NCBI GenBank assembly: GCA_014925825.1
Contig: JACGCK010000007.1
Span: 806,001 to 870,000 of the forward strand
Origin: Pholiota molesta
Lineage: Eukaryota; Basidiomycota; Agaricomycetes; Agaricales; Strophariaceae
DNA length: 64,000 bases
Direction of reading: 5' to 3'
Shown here: in pieces, positions 10,486 to 20,811 of the stretch
Layout: each line of letters begins with the position of its first letter
Numbering within the stretch: the stretch's first letter is position 1
Program-made: the position numbers and the translations under genes
The notes under the pieces: model-generated
What the model was told of the DNA's origin: nothing
Database searches by the model: none
What the model saw: the letters and a program-made list of their open reading frames with translations, nothing else

Positions 10486-12703
10486 TTAGCCGCCAGCCTT
10501 GCCGAGCAGCGCGTACCCACCCCCTTGCGGGCCGTAATTCTGCGCATACGCGAAATAAACGTCAGTATTCGCCTAATCCCAAAATGAAAGGGAACCAAGG
10601 AAATCAAAGAGAGTAGGAACATGGTCTAAGCAAGCCATAGTTATATACCGCAAGGCTCACGATCGCCCACGGGGAACGGCGCAGGAGAGATCAGAAAGAC
10701 CGACCACCCAAAGACCAAAGATAGGCCGGGGGGAACGGCGCACACAGACAACGAAAAGGAATGAATGAACATGCAGCATCTCTCCCAACGCCACGCGTCA
10801 GGCGGCTCGTGGTGCGCATGCCATAGAGGTGCCTTGTGTGTAGATAACGCTCTGTCATTCATTCCGTTTGGTCTGGCGGCCCCATAACGCACTCAGTTAC
10901 TTTCGCGAAAAGGACGAGTGTAGTCACTTGCACGGAAACAGGCGGAGATAGACGGGGGAAGGAGACACGAAGAGAAACGCACCTTCCCGTAACACCTCCC
11001 GCAGAAGAGGACGCCCTCGTGGTCTCGCAGGTTCCTCGAATCGAGGGAGGTCCCGCACTCCGTGCAGCGCAGGCACGCTTTGTGGAAGGTCTTGTTCACC
11101 GCCTTGACCTATGTGTAGCGATTTACGATGACGGCGAAGCCGAATTGAGACACGCAAGTGAAACATAAAAGAGGCCATGGAAGCAGACGAAGAAATGAGG
11201 AAGTGCGTGTTGGTCAGCATCACCTCAAAGATCCAAGGTAAAGGGCAAAAAAGAAGCACGAGGGACAGTCTCGCGCGCTATCGCCCCAAGCAAGCGGCAG
11301 ACGACATCGCAGAAAACAGACCCTCTCAAGATAACACTAACGCACCTGTTCCGCGAAATACACGCTCTTCCCACACCGCTCGCACAGCGGCGTCTCGCCG
11401 CCCCACTTCCGCGGCGACCCCGTGCTCTGCGCCTTCACCTGACCCCCCGCCGCAGCGCCGCCCCCGCCCAGTGCCGCGCCGTAGCGCGTCCCCGTGGCCA
11501 TCGGCCGCAGCGCCTGCGGCGACATGTTGGGCCCAGCAGCCTCGCCGGCATAACCAGAGAACGCGCCGGAGGCATACCCGGGGGCGGAGGCGAACGCGCC
11601 GCGGCCTGGGGTGCTGCCGAACCCCGTAGACCCGGACCCGCCGGTGGTGTTCTCGCGCAGGGGGGAGGACGTGCGGACGGGGGAAGCGCCGGCGCCGACG
11701 CTGTTGGAGGTATGGTGTCGGTATGGCGAGCCTGCGCGCCCACCGGCGGTGTTCAGGTTCAGCGGGATCGTGCGGACCTGCACGGGTGTAGCCTGGGAGG
11801 ACGTAGATCCGGCGTACATGGTCCTGCTGTCTTGTGCTAGGTTGTGCTCATCTGCCTCGGGGATGCTGGGGTGTGCGGGGGTGGACATGAGGGCGTCGTG
11901 CACCTCCGTCTCTTCGTCCGTCGTGGTGTCGTGCACGGCGCCGGGGTCTGGCTTCGTGTCCATGGAGTCCTCGGCGTCGTCCCATGCGGGTATGCGGCCG
12001 GAGACGCGCATATATGTGGGCGACGACGAGCGTGCGCTGCCGTTAGCGGCCTTGGTGGACCAGAAGCTTGGGCGCGGAGGGGGTGTAGATGGGATGTGGG
12101 TTGCGGTGTAAGTGGTGCTACCAGTTGGGTTTGCTCGCAGCGGAGAGCTGGTGGGAGACGCTGTTGGTGAGGACGACGGTGGGGGCGCGACGGGGAGGTT
12201 GGCGTGTCGTAGATCGCGGGTGCCGAAAAGCTTCATGTGGCATGATTTACTGGAATGGAATGAGCGCATATACCGAGATGTGAGGGGAACATGAGATACC
12301 AGTAAGGCTGTGTTGAGATAGTATGGACGGGTCAGGATGAATATCAGCAGTCGTCGCAACTTCACAATACTGACCTCTTGATCGTGCTCGAGGAGAGTGA
12401 ACGAATCCAGACGCTTGTTGCACGACTTGCAAGCGAGGCAGGGCTGCACATCAACCCATTAGTCAAGGGTTCAAATCGAGGCATCTGTTGAGCAGCGGAC
12501 CTTGTGGTATAGCTGCAGACATGGCGCCCGCTCAGTGCGTGACTGCATGCGCTGAAAGGGGGAATCGACGCACCTTGCGTCCTGGACCCATCGTCTGCGC
12601 ATGGTGAGCTGTCTGCGCTGTGCAAGAAGTAGGGGAGACGGACCTGCTCTGCGAGATAGACGGGCTTTGCGCAGGTGGGACAACTGGGGGTGGGGGCGTA
12701 CAT
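10486..12703 (-). CDS. CRP-type protein with two LIM domains and a long low-complexity linker
   Basis: Eight exons in one frame give 417 residues: 12703-12644, 12594-12574, 12512-12501, 12443-12375, 12307-12300, 12249-11346, 11108-10983 and 10539-10486. LIM1 (about residues 8-60) has the zinc ligands CPTC, HKPCLAC, CKSC-type pairs and YCKSCH. It is assembled from five exons, three of them 21, 12 and 8 bases long. A Ser/Pro/Gly/Thr-rich linker of about 280 residues follows. LIM2 carries CERCGKSVYFAEQ, FHKACLRCTECG and FCGRCYGK, then a glycine-rich tail (YGPQGGGYALLGKAGG). LIM domains bind partner proteins through two zinc fingers, and animal and fungal CRP-type members act on the actin cytoskeleton, polarity or transcription. 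Start 12703 is chosen for its CAACCATG context. An in-frame ATG at 12739 would add 12 residues. The gene is divergent from eIF5A. Confidence 0.85.
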
Positions 12704-12902
12704 GGTTGTTGGCAACGAGAGCGACTGCGTGGACGTCATACATAGAGCTTATTTCCAGATATATCCAAGATATGATTACGTGATGCGATAGATGGCGGAG
12801 CTTGAAATGGGGGCGCAGTGAAATTTTTGGAGAGCATCTGGTGGTTCGTGATCCATCAGCCCTCCTCCTCCTCCCACCCTCCACAGCTTACTCCCTATCA
12901 AA
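12704..12902. promoter_or_regulatory. Divergent promoter region between the LIM and eIF5A genes
   Basis: About 200 bases separate the two start codons, so transcription start sites and promoters of both genes must lie here. The eIF5A side has a CT-rich leader (CCTCCTCCTCCTCCCACCC) typical of strongly expressed basidiomycete genes. No clear TATA box is seen. Confidence 0.5.
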
Positions 12903-13883
12903 ATGTCTGACGATGAGGCCCACAACCAGACCTTCGAGCAGGTGAGCACCTCTCACTCACCCCGCCCGCCCCCCATCCCCCGCCACCACGTACGTCGGCA
13001 GGTCGGCGGGAGGGCGGGCGGTGGCTATCGATCTAGGACACCGCGCTGACGCCCATTTCCCCATCGCAGGCGGGCTCGGGTGCGTCCTTGACCTTCCCCA
13101 TGCAGTGCTCTGCTCTGCGCAAGAACGGCCACGTTGTCATCAAGGGTGCGTTGTCTTGCCCGTCTGTCCCTTCCCAGCGCCTGCGCTCATGACGCCCACC
13201 CCGCCGCGCAGGCCGTCCCTGCAAGATCGTCGACATGTCCACCTCCAAGACCGGCAAGCACGGTCACGCCAAGGTCCATCTCGTCGCCATCGATGTATGT
13301 TCCTCTCGCTCCCACACTCTGCCCGCCGGCCTGCCCGCTGACCTTGTTTCTCTTTTCTTAGATCTTCACTGGAAAGAAGCTTGTGCGTGGTCTTGGAAGA
13401 TAGTTATTCTACCGGCGACAGTTTCGCTCATCATGGTTCTTTTCTAATTTAACAGGAGGATATCTGCCCCTCCACCCACAACATGGACGTCCCCAACGTC
13501 CGCCGTGAGGAATACCAGCTCGTGCGTGCCCTTTCCTCCCTTCCCTCTTCTCCCATCCACCTCGTTTCCCCCGGCCGCCTCCCCACTTCGCAACCGCACA
13601 CCAATTCCCTGCACACCACTTTCACACCATGACTCATTCCCCGTGTCCGTTCCCATTACTCACATTACGCAAACACCAAATACAGGTCAACATCGATGAC
13701 GGCTTCCTCAACTTGATGACCCAGGACGGCACCCCCAAGGACGACGTCAAGGTCCCCGAGGGCGACCTCGGCAAGGAGATCCAGGCCGGCTTCGACGACG
13801 GCAAGGACCTCCTGGTCACCATTATTTCCGCCATGGGTGAGGAGCAGGCTATCTCCTACAAGGAGGCGCCCAAGGGCAACTGA
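12903..13883 (+). CDS. eIF5A: Translation factor eIF5A
   Basis: Six exons (12903-12941, 13070-13145, 13212-13294, 13362-13382, 13456-13521, 13686-13883) give 160 residues, the normal length for the family. The hypusine loop [12 protein letters not shown] is intact; its first-glycine-flanked lysine is the residue modified by deoxyhypusine synthase and hydroxylase. The N-terminal SH3-like and C-terminal OB-fold parts are both present. The protein binds the ribosomal E site and relieves stalling, for example at proline runs. All junctions are canonical and keep frame, and exon 4 is only 21 bases. An intron in the 3' untranslated region probably follows. This is one of the cleanest gene models in the window. 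Confidence 0.97.
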
Positions 13884-13887
13884 GCAG

Positions 13888-14211
13888 GTGGGTTCGCGTT
13901 TCTCTGCTTTTCGCACCTTCATTTTTTCTCGATCACATAATCGCGAAATCCTTTTCGTGTCTGTTTTTCTGCTTGGAATATTCCGTTTTGTCTTGATTTT
14001 GGAAAGGCTATAATTTCTGCTTCTCTTGATTCCGACAAGCTCGGTTTTGCCCTCCATACATGATTGGCTCTGATCTATTATCGTCACATCGGCGATCGCC
14101 GATGTGAATAGATCAAATCATACTCTCTTCCCTTATTTCCCCACATCTTCCCAACCAACGAAACGTACGATAACCAACCAACTAACCACACCTTTTTCTT
14201 TTTCTTCACAG
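13888..14211 (+). other. Probable intron in the 3' UTR of eIF5A
   Basis: Five bases after the stop codon a donor GTGGGTTCG appears. At 14190-14211 there is a branch-like CTAAC, a strong pyrimidine tract and TTCACAG. No coding potential lies between them. The acceptor is as strong as those of the coding introns. Confidence 0.5.
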
Positions 14212-15243
14212 ATCCACAACTTCATCTTATGTCTTTACGTTTACTCCGCACGTCACGTAGCTGTAGTTTGTCCCCCCCGTCTGTCTTGTACCATGCATCC
14301 ATCCCCCGCCGTCCACTTGTTCTTGTTCTCTCTCATTCGCAAAATTTAACTATTTGGGTGACCGACCGACCTGCCTGCTGCGGGCGCCCCCGCGTGCGTA
14401 GGCGCGAGCGTGTAGATATGTATCCTGCTCTGCGCGTTTTTTTTGTCCGTTTCTTCTTGTGATATTGTTGTCGGATTTGTGTCGCTGTACGTTGAAGACG
14501 GAAGATGAAAATGGAAGTTGTGCATATGATGTACGTGGAATGTACATGCGCAGTGTGTGATGAGGCTGTGGTGATAAACGGGCTGCACACATTGAGGACG
14601 AAGGTGACTTGATAATGTCACTGTCGAGACTTGAGAGAACGCAAATTCAGAATCCATACGGAAGAGGACGATGTATGAATTCCCCGAAATACTACGGATA
14701 AAATAACAAGGTTAAGTATACTTCAAGCACATGAAGAGGCGCAGGATCTAGCCGGGCCTCGCTGCTTGGTATAAATAAGCGCCGGTGCCTGTGACCAGCT
14801 TATGACCAGTTGTGGTCATCAGCGGTCAGTGCCGGCCCTTATCAGGCGACCTTGCACAGCAGCGGCCAGCCCCAAAGCACTCGCTTATGATCTTACCACA
14901 GCCATTATTCAATTGACACTGATGTCAAGCCTGTGGGTCTTGGGGACCCCAAATATGTAGTTATATGTGTTGGGGTACGTGACAGGTCTGGGAACCGCGG
15001 AGACTGAGTGGCTCCAGATCGTGCATAGGCTTTTGGCTTCATACCTTGTCCTTCTCTGCCTTCCCGTACTACAGGATACCGTCGATTCTACCTAAGCCAT
15101 ACAGCGACTTGCTACCTACTCCAAGTGGTCAGTGCCCTGCGCATTCTCTGTCTGTAGAGTCGACTCGAGGCTTAAACGTCACCAGCTGAACAGGAAAACC
15201 CTTATCAGCCCAGAGAAAGTGGCCACTCGAAATCCGACGAACG
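14212..15243. other. Intergenic, with an imperfect hairpin near 14795-14835
   Basis: No gene is supported. Bases 14795-14835 contain GACCAGCTTATGACCA and its near reverse complement TGGTCATCAGCGGTC, which can form a hairpin of about 15 pairs. A TATAAATA-like box sits at 14770. The rest is the 3' flank of eIF5A and the 5' flank of the DUF2263 gene. Confidence 0.35.
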
Positions 15244-16703
15244 ATGGCCTCCGATGCCCCGCCCCCGTACTCGTCTCCGTACGCGCACAAACCGCTCCGC
15301 CTCTCGCAGTCCGGATACGTGCTGGCCCGCCAGCGACCCGGAGCCCCCTGCAGCTTTCGAGCTATCACCCCCCGCCAGCTCCCCAGCAACCCCGTGCGCC
15401 CCGTGCCCCGCCTCTCCGCCCAGCCGCACCAGATCCGGGTCCGGGCCCGGCTACACCAGCCCCGCGGTCTCCCGCGCACCCTCTTCGGGCTTGCGCATCA
15501 GGCAGACGGACGCCGCGCGCACCGCGCGCACCGCGCGCGCCCGCATCGCGGCCGAGACGCTCGCGGCGATCGCGGCGGGCGTGTACCGCGCGCGCGACGG
15601 GACGGGCTTCAACCTCCGGCGGCGCGTGCGCGCGATGACGGCGGCGTGCGGTACTATGCGCCGGACGAGGACGTAGGGATGCCGGTGGTTAATGCGCGCC
15701 GGGCGCAGAGGGGACGGAGGTGGAGGTGGTGCATGGGACGACGCTGGACGCGGCGCGGCGGCTGGAGGGGATGCATCGGCAGGCGGCGCGGGAGGCGAGG
15801 CTCAGAGCGGCGGGGGGTGGCCGCTGGGGGTGGAGGAGAGGAGAAGGGCTGGGATTGGGGCGTGGATGATGGGAAGTTCCCTGCGGACGCTAAAGGGGGC
15901 GCTTCCCAGAGCACGAACGGAGGACAGGGTGCGAGGGATCTGGAGGCGCAGCTGCCGCGCATCGGCATCCTGAGCTCTGCGGCGCCCACCGACCCGTCCG
16001 CCAACTTCCTCGCGGGCGAGGACGGCCAGGAGCTCTCCATCGCGCGCGCGTCGACGCTCTCCGCGGCGCTCAAAACGCGCACCGCGCTCCCCTTCTACCA
16101 CCCCGCCACCGCCGGGCCCGCGCACGGTGCCCGGGGCGCGTCCGCGCAGGCGCGTACCACACGCACGCGCTGGTCTACGCGCCGGGCGTCAGCGTGATCC
16201 GCGACGAGCACGGCGCGTGGACGCCGCCGATGGCGGTTGACGTGGTCACCTGCACCGCGGTGCACGCCGGCGACGCGCGCGCCGCCGCGCACCCGAGCCG
16301 CGCGGCCATCGAGGCGCAGATCGCGCGCACGACCACGGCGCGCCTCTCGCGCGTCCTCGCGGTCTTCGCCGCGCACGGCGTGGGCGCGCTCGTCCTGCCC
16401 GCGTTTGGGGCGGGCAACTTCCGGAACGACATCGCGGCCGTGGCGCGGGTCTACGCCGCGCTCCTTGTTGGGCCGACGGCGCCGTTCGCTGGCGTCTTCG
16501 ATAGGGTGGTGTTTGCGATCACGCCGGAGGACCAGTGGCGCGCGTTCGAGACGGCGTTCTGGGGTGTCGTACCGGAGAGGACGACGGGGCCAGGAGGCAG
16601 GGGTATCGGGGCACAGGAAGAGAAAGTGCGGCACCTAGAACGCAGCGCAGCTTGCGGATGTGAGAGAGGAGGTGCCCGAAAATTCGGATGGGCGCAGCAT
16701 TAG
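15244..16703 (+). CDS. DUF2263 / microbial-type PARG-like macrodomain protein, frame-broken
   Basis: Very GC-rich coding sequence with the landmarks of the DUF2263 (TIGR02452, microbial-type poly(ADP-ribose) glycohydrolase) family in order. These are a helical start (RIAAETLAAIAAGVY, 15540-15600), RYYAPDEDV (15645-15672), VVHGTTLDAARRL (15728-15766) and IGILSSAAPTDPSANFLAGE followed by SIARASTL (15960-16070). Next come YAPGVSVIRDEHG (16175-16215), ALVLPAFGAGNFRND (16390-16430) and GVFDRVVFAI (16490-16520). Macrodomains of this type bind or hydrolyse ADP-ribose groups; the substrate here is unknown. The frame changes near 15350, 15635, 15700, 15800-15860 and 16130, so no single open frame covers the domain. 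Mushrooms usually carry several copies. Either this one is decaying or the GC-rich stretch was sequenced poorly. Start 15244 (MASDAPPPYSS) is a guess. Confidence 0.55.
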
Positions 16704-17333
16704 GAGTCCGCCGGATGAGCTGCAGCTACGACGCCGCGACCCCAGCTGAGGCCGCCCAGGTATCTGGAGACGGTGCATCTATGAGCGATTGGCGCTTGAG
16801 TCTCCAGGGTTTGAGCCTCCAAGATGGACGGGCTACGATAACGTCCAGAAGGAATGATCACTCCGCGAGTGAAACATCGAGAGGGACTGATGATTGGCGT
16901 TCGAGTGTCGCTGAGAGTCAGGACGGCGCCTTGGAATATGTATAGGGGAGAATTTGGTATTTGGAATGGTTAATAGTGTTTATCTGAGCACTTATTCGTG
17001 TATTTAGACTTGTCATTTCAGCGTCCGTTGCTTTTGATAGAATTGAAGTGAGGAAATAAGAGGGCGGCGGGGGAAATTGCCCGTCGGACCCCGTCCAAGT
17101 TCTCTTTTTCTCTCCATCTGAATTTTGAAAGTATCGAGTCGGAAGAACAAGTGGACGGGTCACCCATAATCACACTAATTGCTTGTGTTTGGGGTTGCAT
17201 GACTAGAAGTTGAACTGTCATACAGTAACATTAGGCCTCTCTGAATTCTTCATCACGAGGTGGCCACAAGCGGTACACTGGCGGAGTTCCATCGACATAA
17301 TTTAATCTGTTTTGGACTCAAAGTGAATTCATT

Positions 17334-18232
17334 ATGAGTTTTCGACACGCCGAAAACCCTAGTGCTGCCGCCGCTCGTCATCCTTGTACTCCTCTGGTCC
17401 TAATAAAGAGTGGTGCATTGATGGCCACACAAAAATTCTTTAATCTATAGGAACTGCAGTACAACTGCAGTACAGGGAGTGATTGACAAATGCTGCCGCC
17501 TTGAACTTGTACTTTGGGCTGTACCCAATGCCAGATTGGCAGATGTTCCACCTGCGTTATACCTTCGGCTTACACGAAAGATTGGAGGTATGTCAATTCA
17601 TATCCAGCTCGCATGAACTAACCTAACTTACCTGCTCTTCAAAGGAATGTGTGTTCAAACTGCAAGTGATGCTTATTCCCCTAATATTATAATCATAACT
17701 TTGCGGTATGTCTAATTACTGCTCCGACTTCTAATGTCTGCTAATTTTACCTTATCAGCCAAGTGTACCAGTCATATCTCTCTGAAGAGACTCTTCCCGC
17801 TCACAAAGCTGTCAAAATATTACTCATGAACATAATTGGCGCCCAATTTGTGAGAAAGGGCTCAGAAAGGTGGCCTTTGAATACACTAAAGGGAAGGCTT
17901 TGATTGGCTTCCATTATGACGATTCCATCCACAAGTAAGTCGCTTGGTTTCCTTTGTATTATAATATATTATCCCTTGACATTCATCAAGAGGTGTGGCT
18001 TCTTGGCTGTAGGAGAAGATTGTACAACTTCGACTCGATATTATTTTGAGGGAAAGTCACATACACCGAGTCCGTAAACAAGCCAGAAGCCTCCTTTCTA
18101 AGGGAGTCGACGAATAGACATGTACATATGAGTACTCCGAAGACTTCGACGGACTTGAAAATCAATTGATTGAGATTCTGCGTGAAGATATCGAAAAGAT
18201 TCTGGATGAATATGACCGACAGTCCGACCCGT
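17334..18232 (+). CDS. Multi-exon gene of unrecognised family
   Basis: From about 17480 a reading frame (KCCRLELVLWAVPNARLAD) runs to 17587. It is continued through a phase-1 intron (17588-17644) and a phase-2 intron (17706-17758) into SYLSEETLPAHKAVKILLMN. A further coding-like stretch follows (KVAFEYTKGKALIGFHYDDS) after one apparent frame change near 17870, then a donor at 17934. Downstream pieces rich in Leu, Ile, Glu and Lys (DFDGLENQLIEILREDIEKI) end at the TGA near 18232. An ATG at 17334 (MSFRHAENPS) is the best start candidate, but its link to the first exon is not resolved. No domain is recognised. The kept phases argue for a real gene or a recent relic. Confidence 0.35.
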
Positions 18233-19154
18233 GAGCGGCTATTCGAAAAAATTGGAGCGCCTCAATTGAATGCAAAGGTTGGCTGGAAGGTGTTTCGCCA
18301 GATGCTAGAACTTGAATGCGCAGCCGCAGCAGAGGATACCTGAAGCAAAATGGAGGTTGTCATGATATAGGTAAGTGCATATGAGTTGCATACATCTGAA
18401 TAATTTTCTATGGTAGATAACACGTCTATATAGCTATCCTGGTAGGTTTCAAAGCCGAATATACACTGCTGCACATTTCGGGCAGTCTTCAAGGACGAGG
18501 ACGGCGCCAACGAAGTCTTGGGAAACTGACTTGATGCTGCGCTAGCTGCCTTTTACACTTTTCTCAGCGACTGACGCTCCTGTAAGGCATCTGTATATTG
18601 ATTATTTACTCGTTTTCAACCTAAATACATGACATAACCCTTACAGGAGTACTGAACGAGAGGATCGAGGGTGGATAGTGGGGGTGGGGACGGTTGATAG
18701 CCGAAGACACATGTGACTCGGCTGAGTGAAGTGCAAAATCGAATGTCGAGTGAACCTTGCGGTTCTCGAACACCGTAAAGTTGAGTGAGCGAAAACTGCT
18801 GCAGCCATCCAAAAAATTTCAATTCAATTGCAAAAGCTACCTCACACCTACTTATACATGGAAAAATTATCTACAACTTCAAAGTCCTCGTGTTCAGCGA
18901 CGACGCGCGTCGGCATCGGATGCGTCGGGAAGGGAGGGACATCATTAGGGTGAGGCGTCGGGGTGGCGTTGGATGGCGGGATGCAAGGCGGCCAAAGCAA
19001 GGGGTGGGAGAGGGGAAGTCGATGTGGGAAAGTGGAAATCGAGTGGAAGTGGAACTCAGTTCCCGACTTCCACCTCCACCATTCTTGTCACGACTCGACT
19101 TCGCCCTTCCTCCAAACTCCTTTGCAACAACATTATTCGCGCCCTGCATAAGAC

Positions 19155-19646
19155 ATGTACGTGGTGGCATTTCTAGTATTTGACCGTGTTTAACGACTGA
19201 AATCATGCAGGTCTTCGCCCACGAATGTTTCGCAACCAGAAGAGAAGAAGAGCTGGACTATTCCTCTCGCTCCACCATTGTACAAGGCGCAACGTCGCGA
19301 TAAACCCGAGAAACGCGTCCCTCTCATGATCTTTGGCTGGGCCTATACGGTTGAGGACCAACTCACATGGGCCGACCATTTCGGCATAACTCACGACACG
19401 AATGAAGTTAACAGAGCCCACATGGCTCTACGAAAGGTGTTGAAGCGGATGCCACCCTCCGCTAAAGGCCCTGTTCTGGTTTCTTGTAAACTTGGTGGAG
19501 TCGTAACTGTCGCAGCATGCATCTACGTTGGCTCCAACGTGTCGCAGGAAGATATGGCTAGGGCTCAGAATGAAGAGCTTATCAATGAGGTTTGGAAGAA
19601 GATCCGCTTTTCATGGGAGCCATGCTGGATGCTACGCATTGATTAA
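19155..19646 (+). CDS. Small hypothetical protein with a start codon split by an intron
   Basis: The body of the gene is one open frame from 19211 to the TAA at 19644-19646. It has no upstream in-frame ATG before residue 23 or so. Just upstream, AT at 19155-19156 is followed by a donor GTACGTGG (19157), a branch-like TTTAACGACTGA and the acceptor ATGCAG ending at 19210. The next exon starts G-TCT-TCG, so splicing makes ATG-TCT-TCG and a 145-residue protein beginning MSSPTNVSQPEEKKSW. The sequence is hydrophilic at the N-terminus, with a conserved-looking centre (LMIFGWAYTVEDQLTWADHF) and VLVSCKLGGVVTVAACIYVG. No known domain is recognised. Alternatively translation starts at the Met of 19278, giving 122 residues. 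Confidence 0.55.
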
Positions 19647-20099
19647 CAATACCATTTCGTTTCACGCTTGCTTGTACTTGATACGAAACTTACTTGTAGA
19701 AGTTATCGTGTTTACCTTGCCCACCTTGCAATGTTTTGTTTTTCCGGTTTTGCTGATGTCTGTGAATCATACTTCGTCTTATCTTTCGTCATTTAAGACC
19801 GGGGAGGATGAAGTCTTGTCCTCAGACCTGAGGACCATTGACAACTTGGTCCTTAAAACATGGATTAGGGCTCTTGCTTGGTACACGTAGAACAATGAAA
19901 GACATATTCAGAATTCTCTCATTAGTCATTGTATCTTGAATATCTGCTACATATTGAAAACGACCAAAAATTTGGGTCCTCCAGTTCCAGTTTTGTGTTC
20001 AGAAATTGCTCGTTAACATGTACCAAACACCTTGGACGATGTAGAAACACACAGGAAATGTAACTTTTGATAATTGGTTTACAATCCCCAAAGAACTCC

Positions 20100-20790
20100 C
20101 TACATCACCGCGCATTTTAATCGCTTCTTTTTCTCTTCCGTTTTTATCTGGGCCGTTGCTGCAGCTGCCTGCTTCAGTAAACCAATAGCATTTATGAAGA
20201 GGCGCTCCACATTATGGGCGGTCCTGGCAGAAGTTTCAATAAACTTGCAGCGAAACTCATGCGCCAAAGCAGCGCCTTCTTCCCTGCGTCACTACCCGAT
20301 CATGTGTCCTGTCGCATTTGTTGCCCACTAGCATGAAAATGGGGTCTCCTTGTGTAAGGTTCCTCACAAACTCTCGGAATACCTTAACCCGCTCAAATGT
20401 CGATCTCGAGGTGATCGAGTATATTAGAACAAATCCTTGACCCTCTGTGACGCTCTGGTACGAATTTGGAATAATTTAGGGAATTCAGGAGAAATAGTAG
20501 GAATCTAGACTCACTGGTCCCATCCCTCATACAAGTGACATCAATGCTACATTAAGAAGTCTATAAATATCGACATAATGACCCATATAAGTACATACAA
20601 TCCATACAACTGAGCTTGGGAGACACATTGTCTCGCGATAATATTACATTTGGTCACCTTGAGGCATTTGAAACGCGTATTTGCGCGAAAGCATCCTTCT
20701 GGCATGAAGATACGCGAACTTTGGGTGCCAACGCCGCCCAACGGACCCCATGCTACTGAGCGATGAAATAATTCACGATGAATCGTGCGC
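20100..20790 (-). pseudogene. Relic of a Ras-family small GTPase
   Basis: On the minus strand the C-terminal two thirds of a Ras-type GTPase are clear: EGQGFVLIYSITSRSTFERV, FMLVGNKCD (the NKxD guanine-specificity motif), FIETSARTAHNVE (the SA motif) and a lysine-rich tail ending in the CAAX-type box CAVM at 20111-20103. A probable intron (20464-20511, GTGAGT to GTACCAG) precedes the GQGF exon. The frame is broken near 20285, between the DRVV and EEGAALAHEF segments. Upstream, near 20750-20690, the expected P-loop is degenerate (GPLGGVGTQSS), lacking the Lys that binds phosphate. The effector region is not recognisable. Membrane-anchored signalling would be the ancestral role. The lost P-loop Lys argues for decay rather than a sequence error alone. 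Confidence 0.55.
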
Positions 20791-20811
20791 CTGAGCACCA
20801 GCTCTTCGTAT

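Noticed and set aside
11177..12170. Plus-strand open frames opposite the LIM gene
   Set aside because: Antisense shadows of the Ser/Pro/Gly linker. The LIM exons on the minus strand explain the region.
15654..16634. Long minus-strand open frames opposite the DUF2263 gene
   Set aside because: They are Arg/Ala/Pro-rich antisense shadows of a GC-rich coding region, with no motifs of their own.
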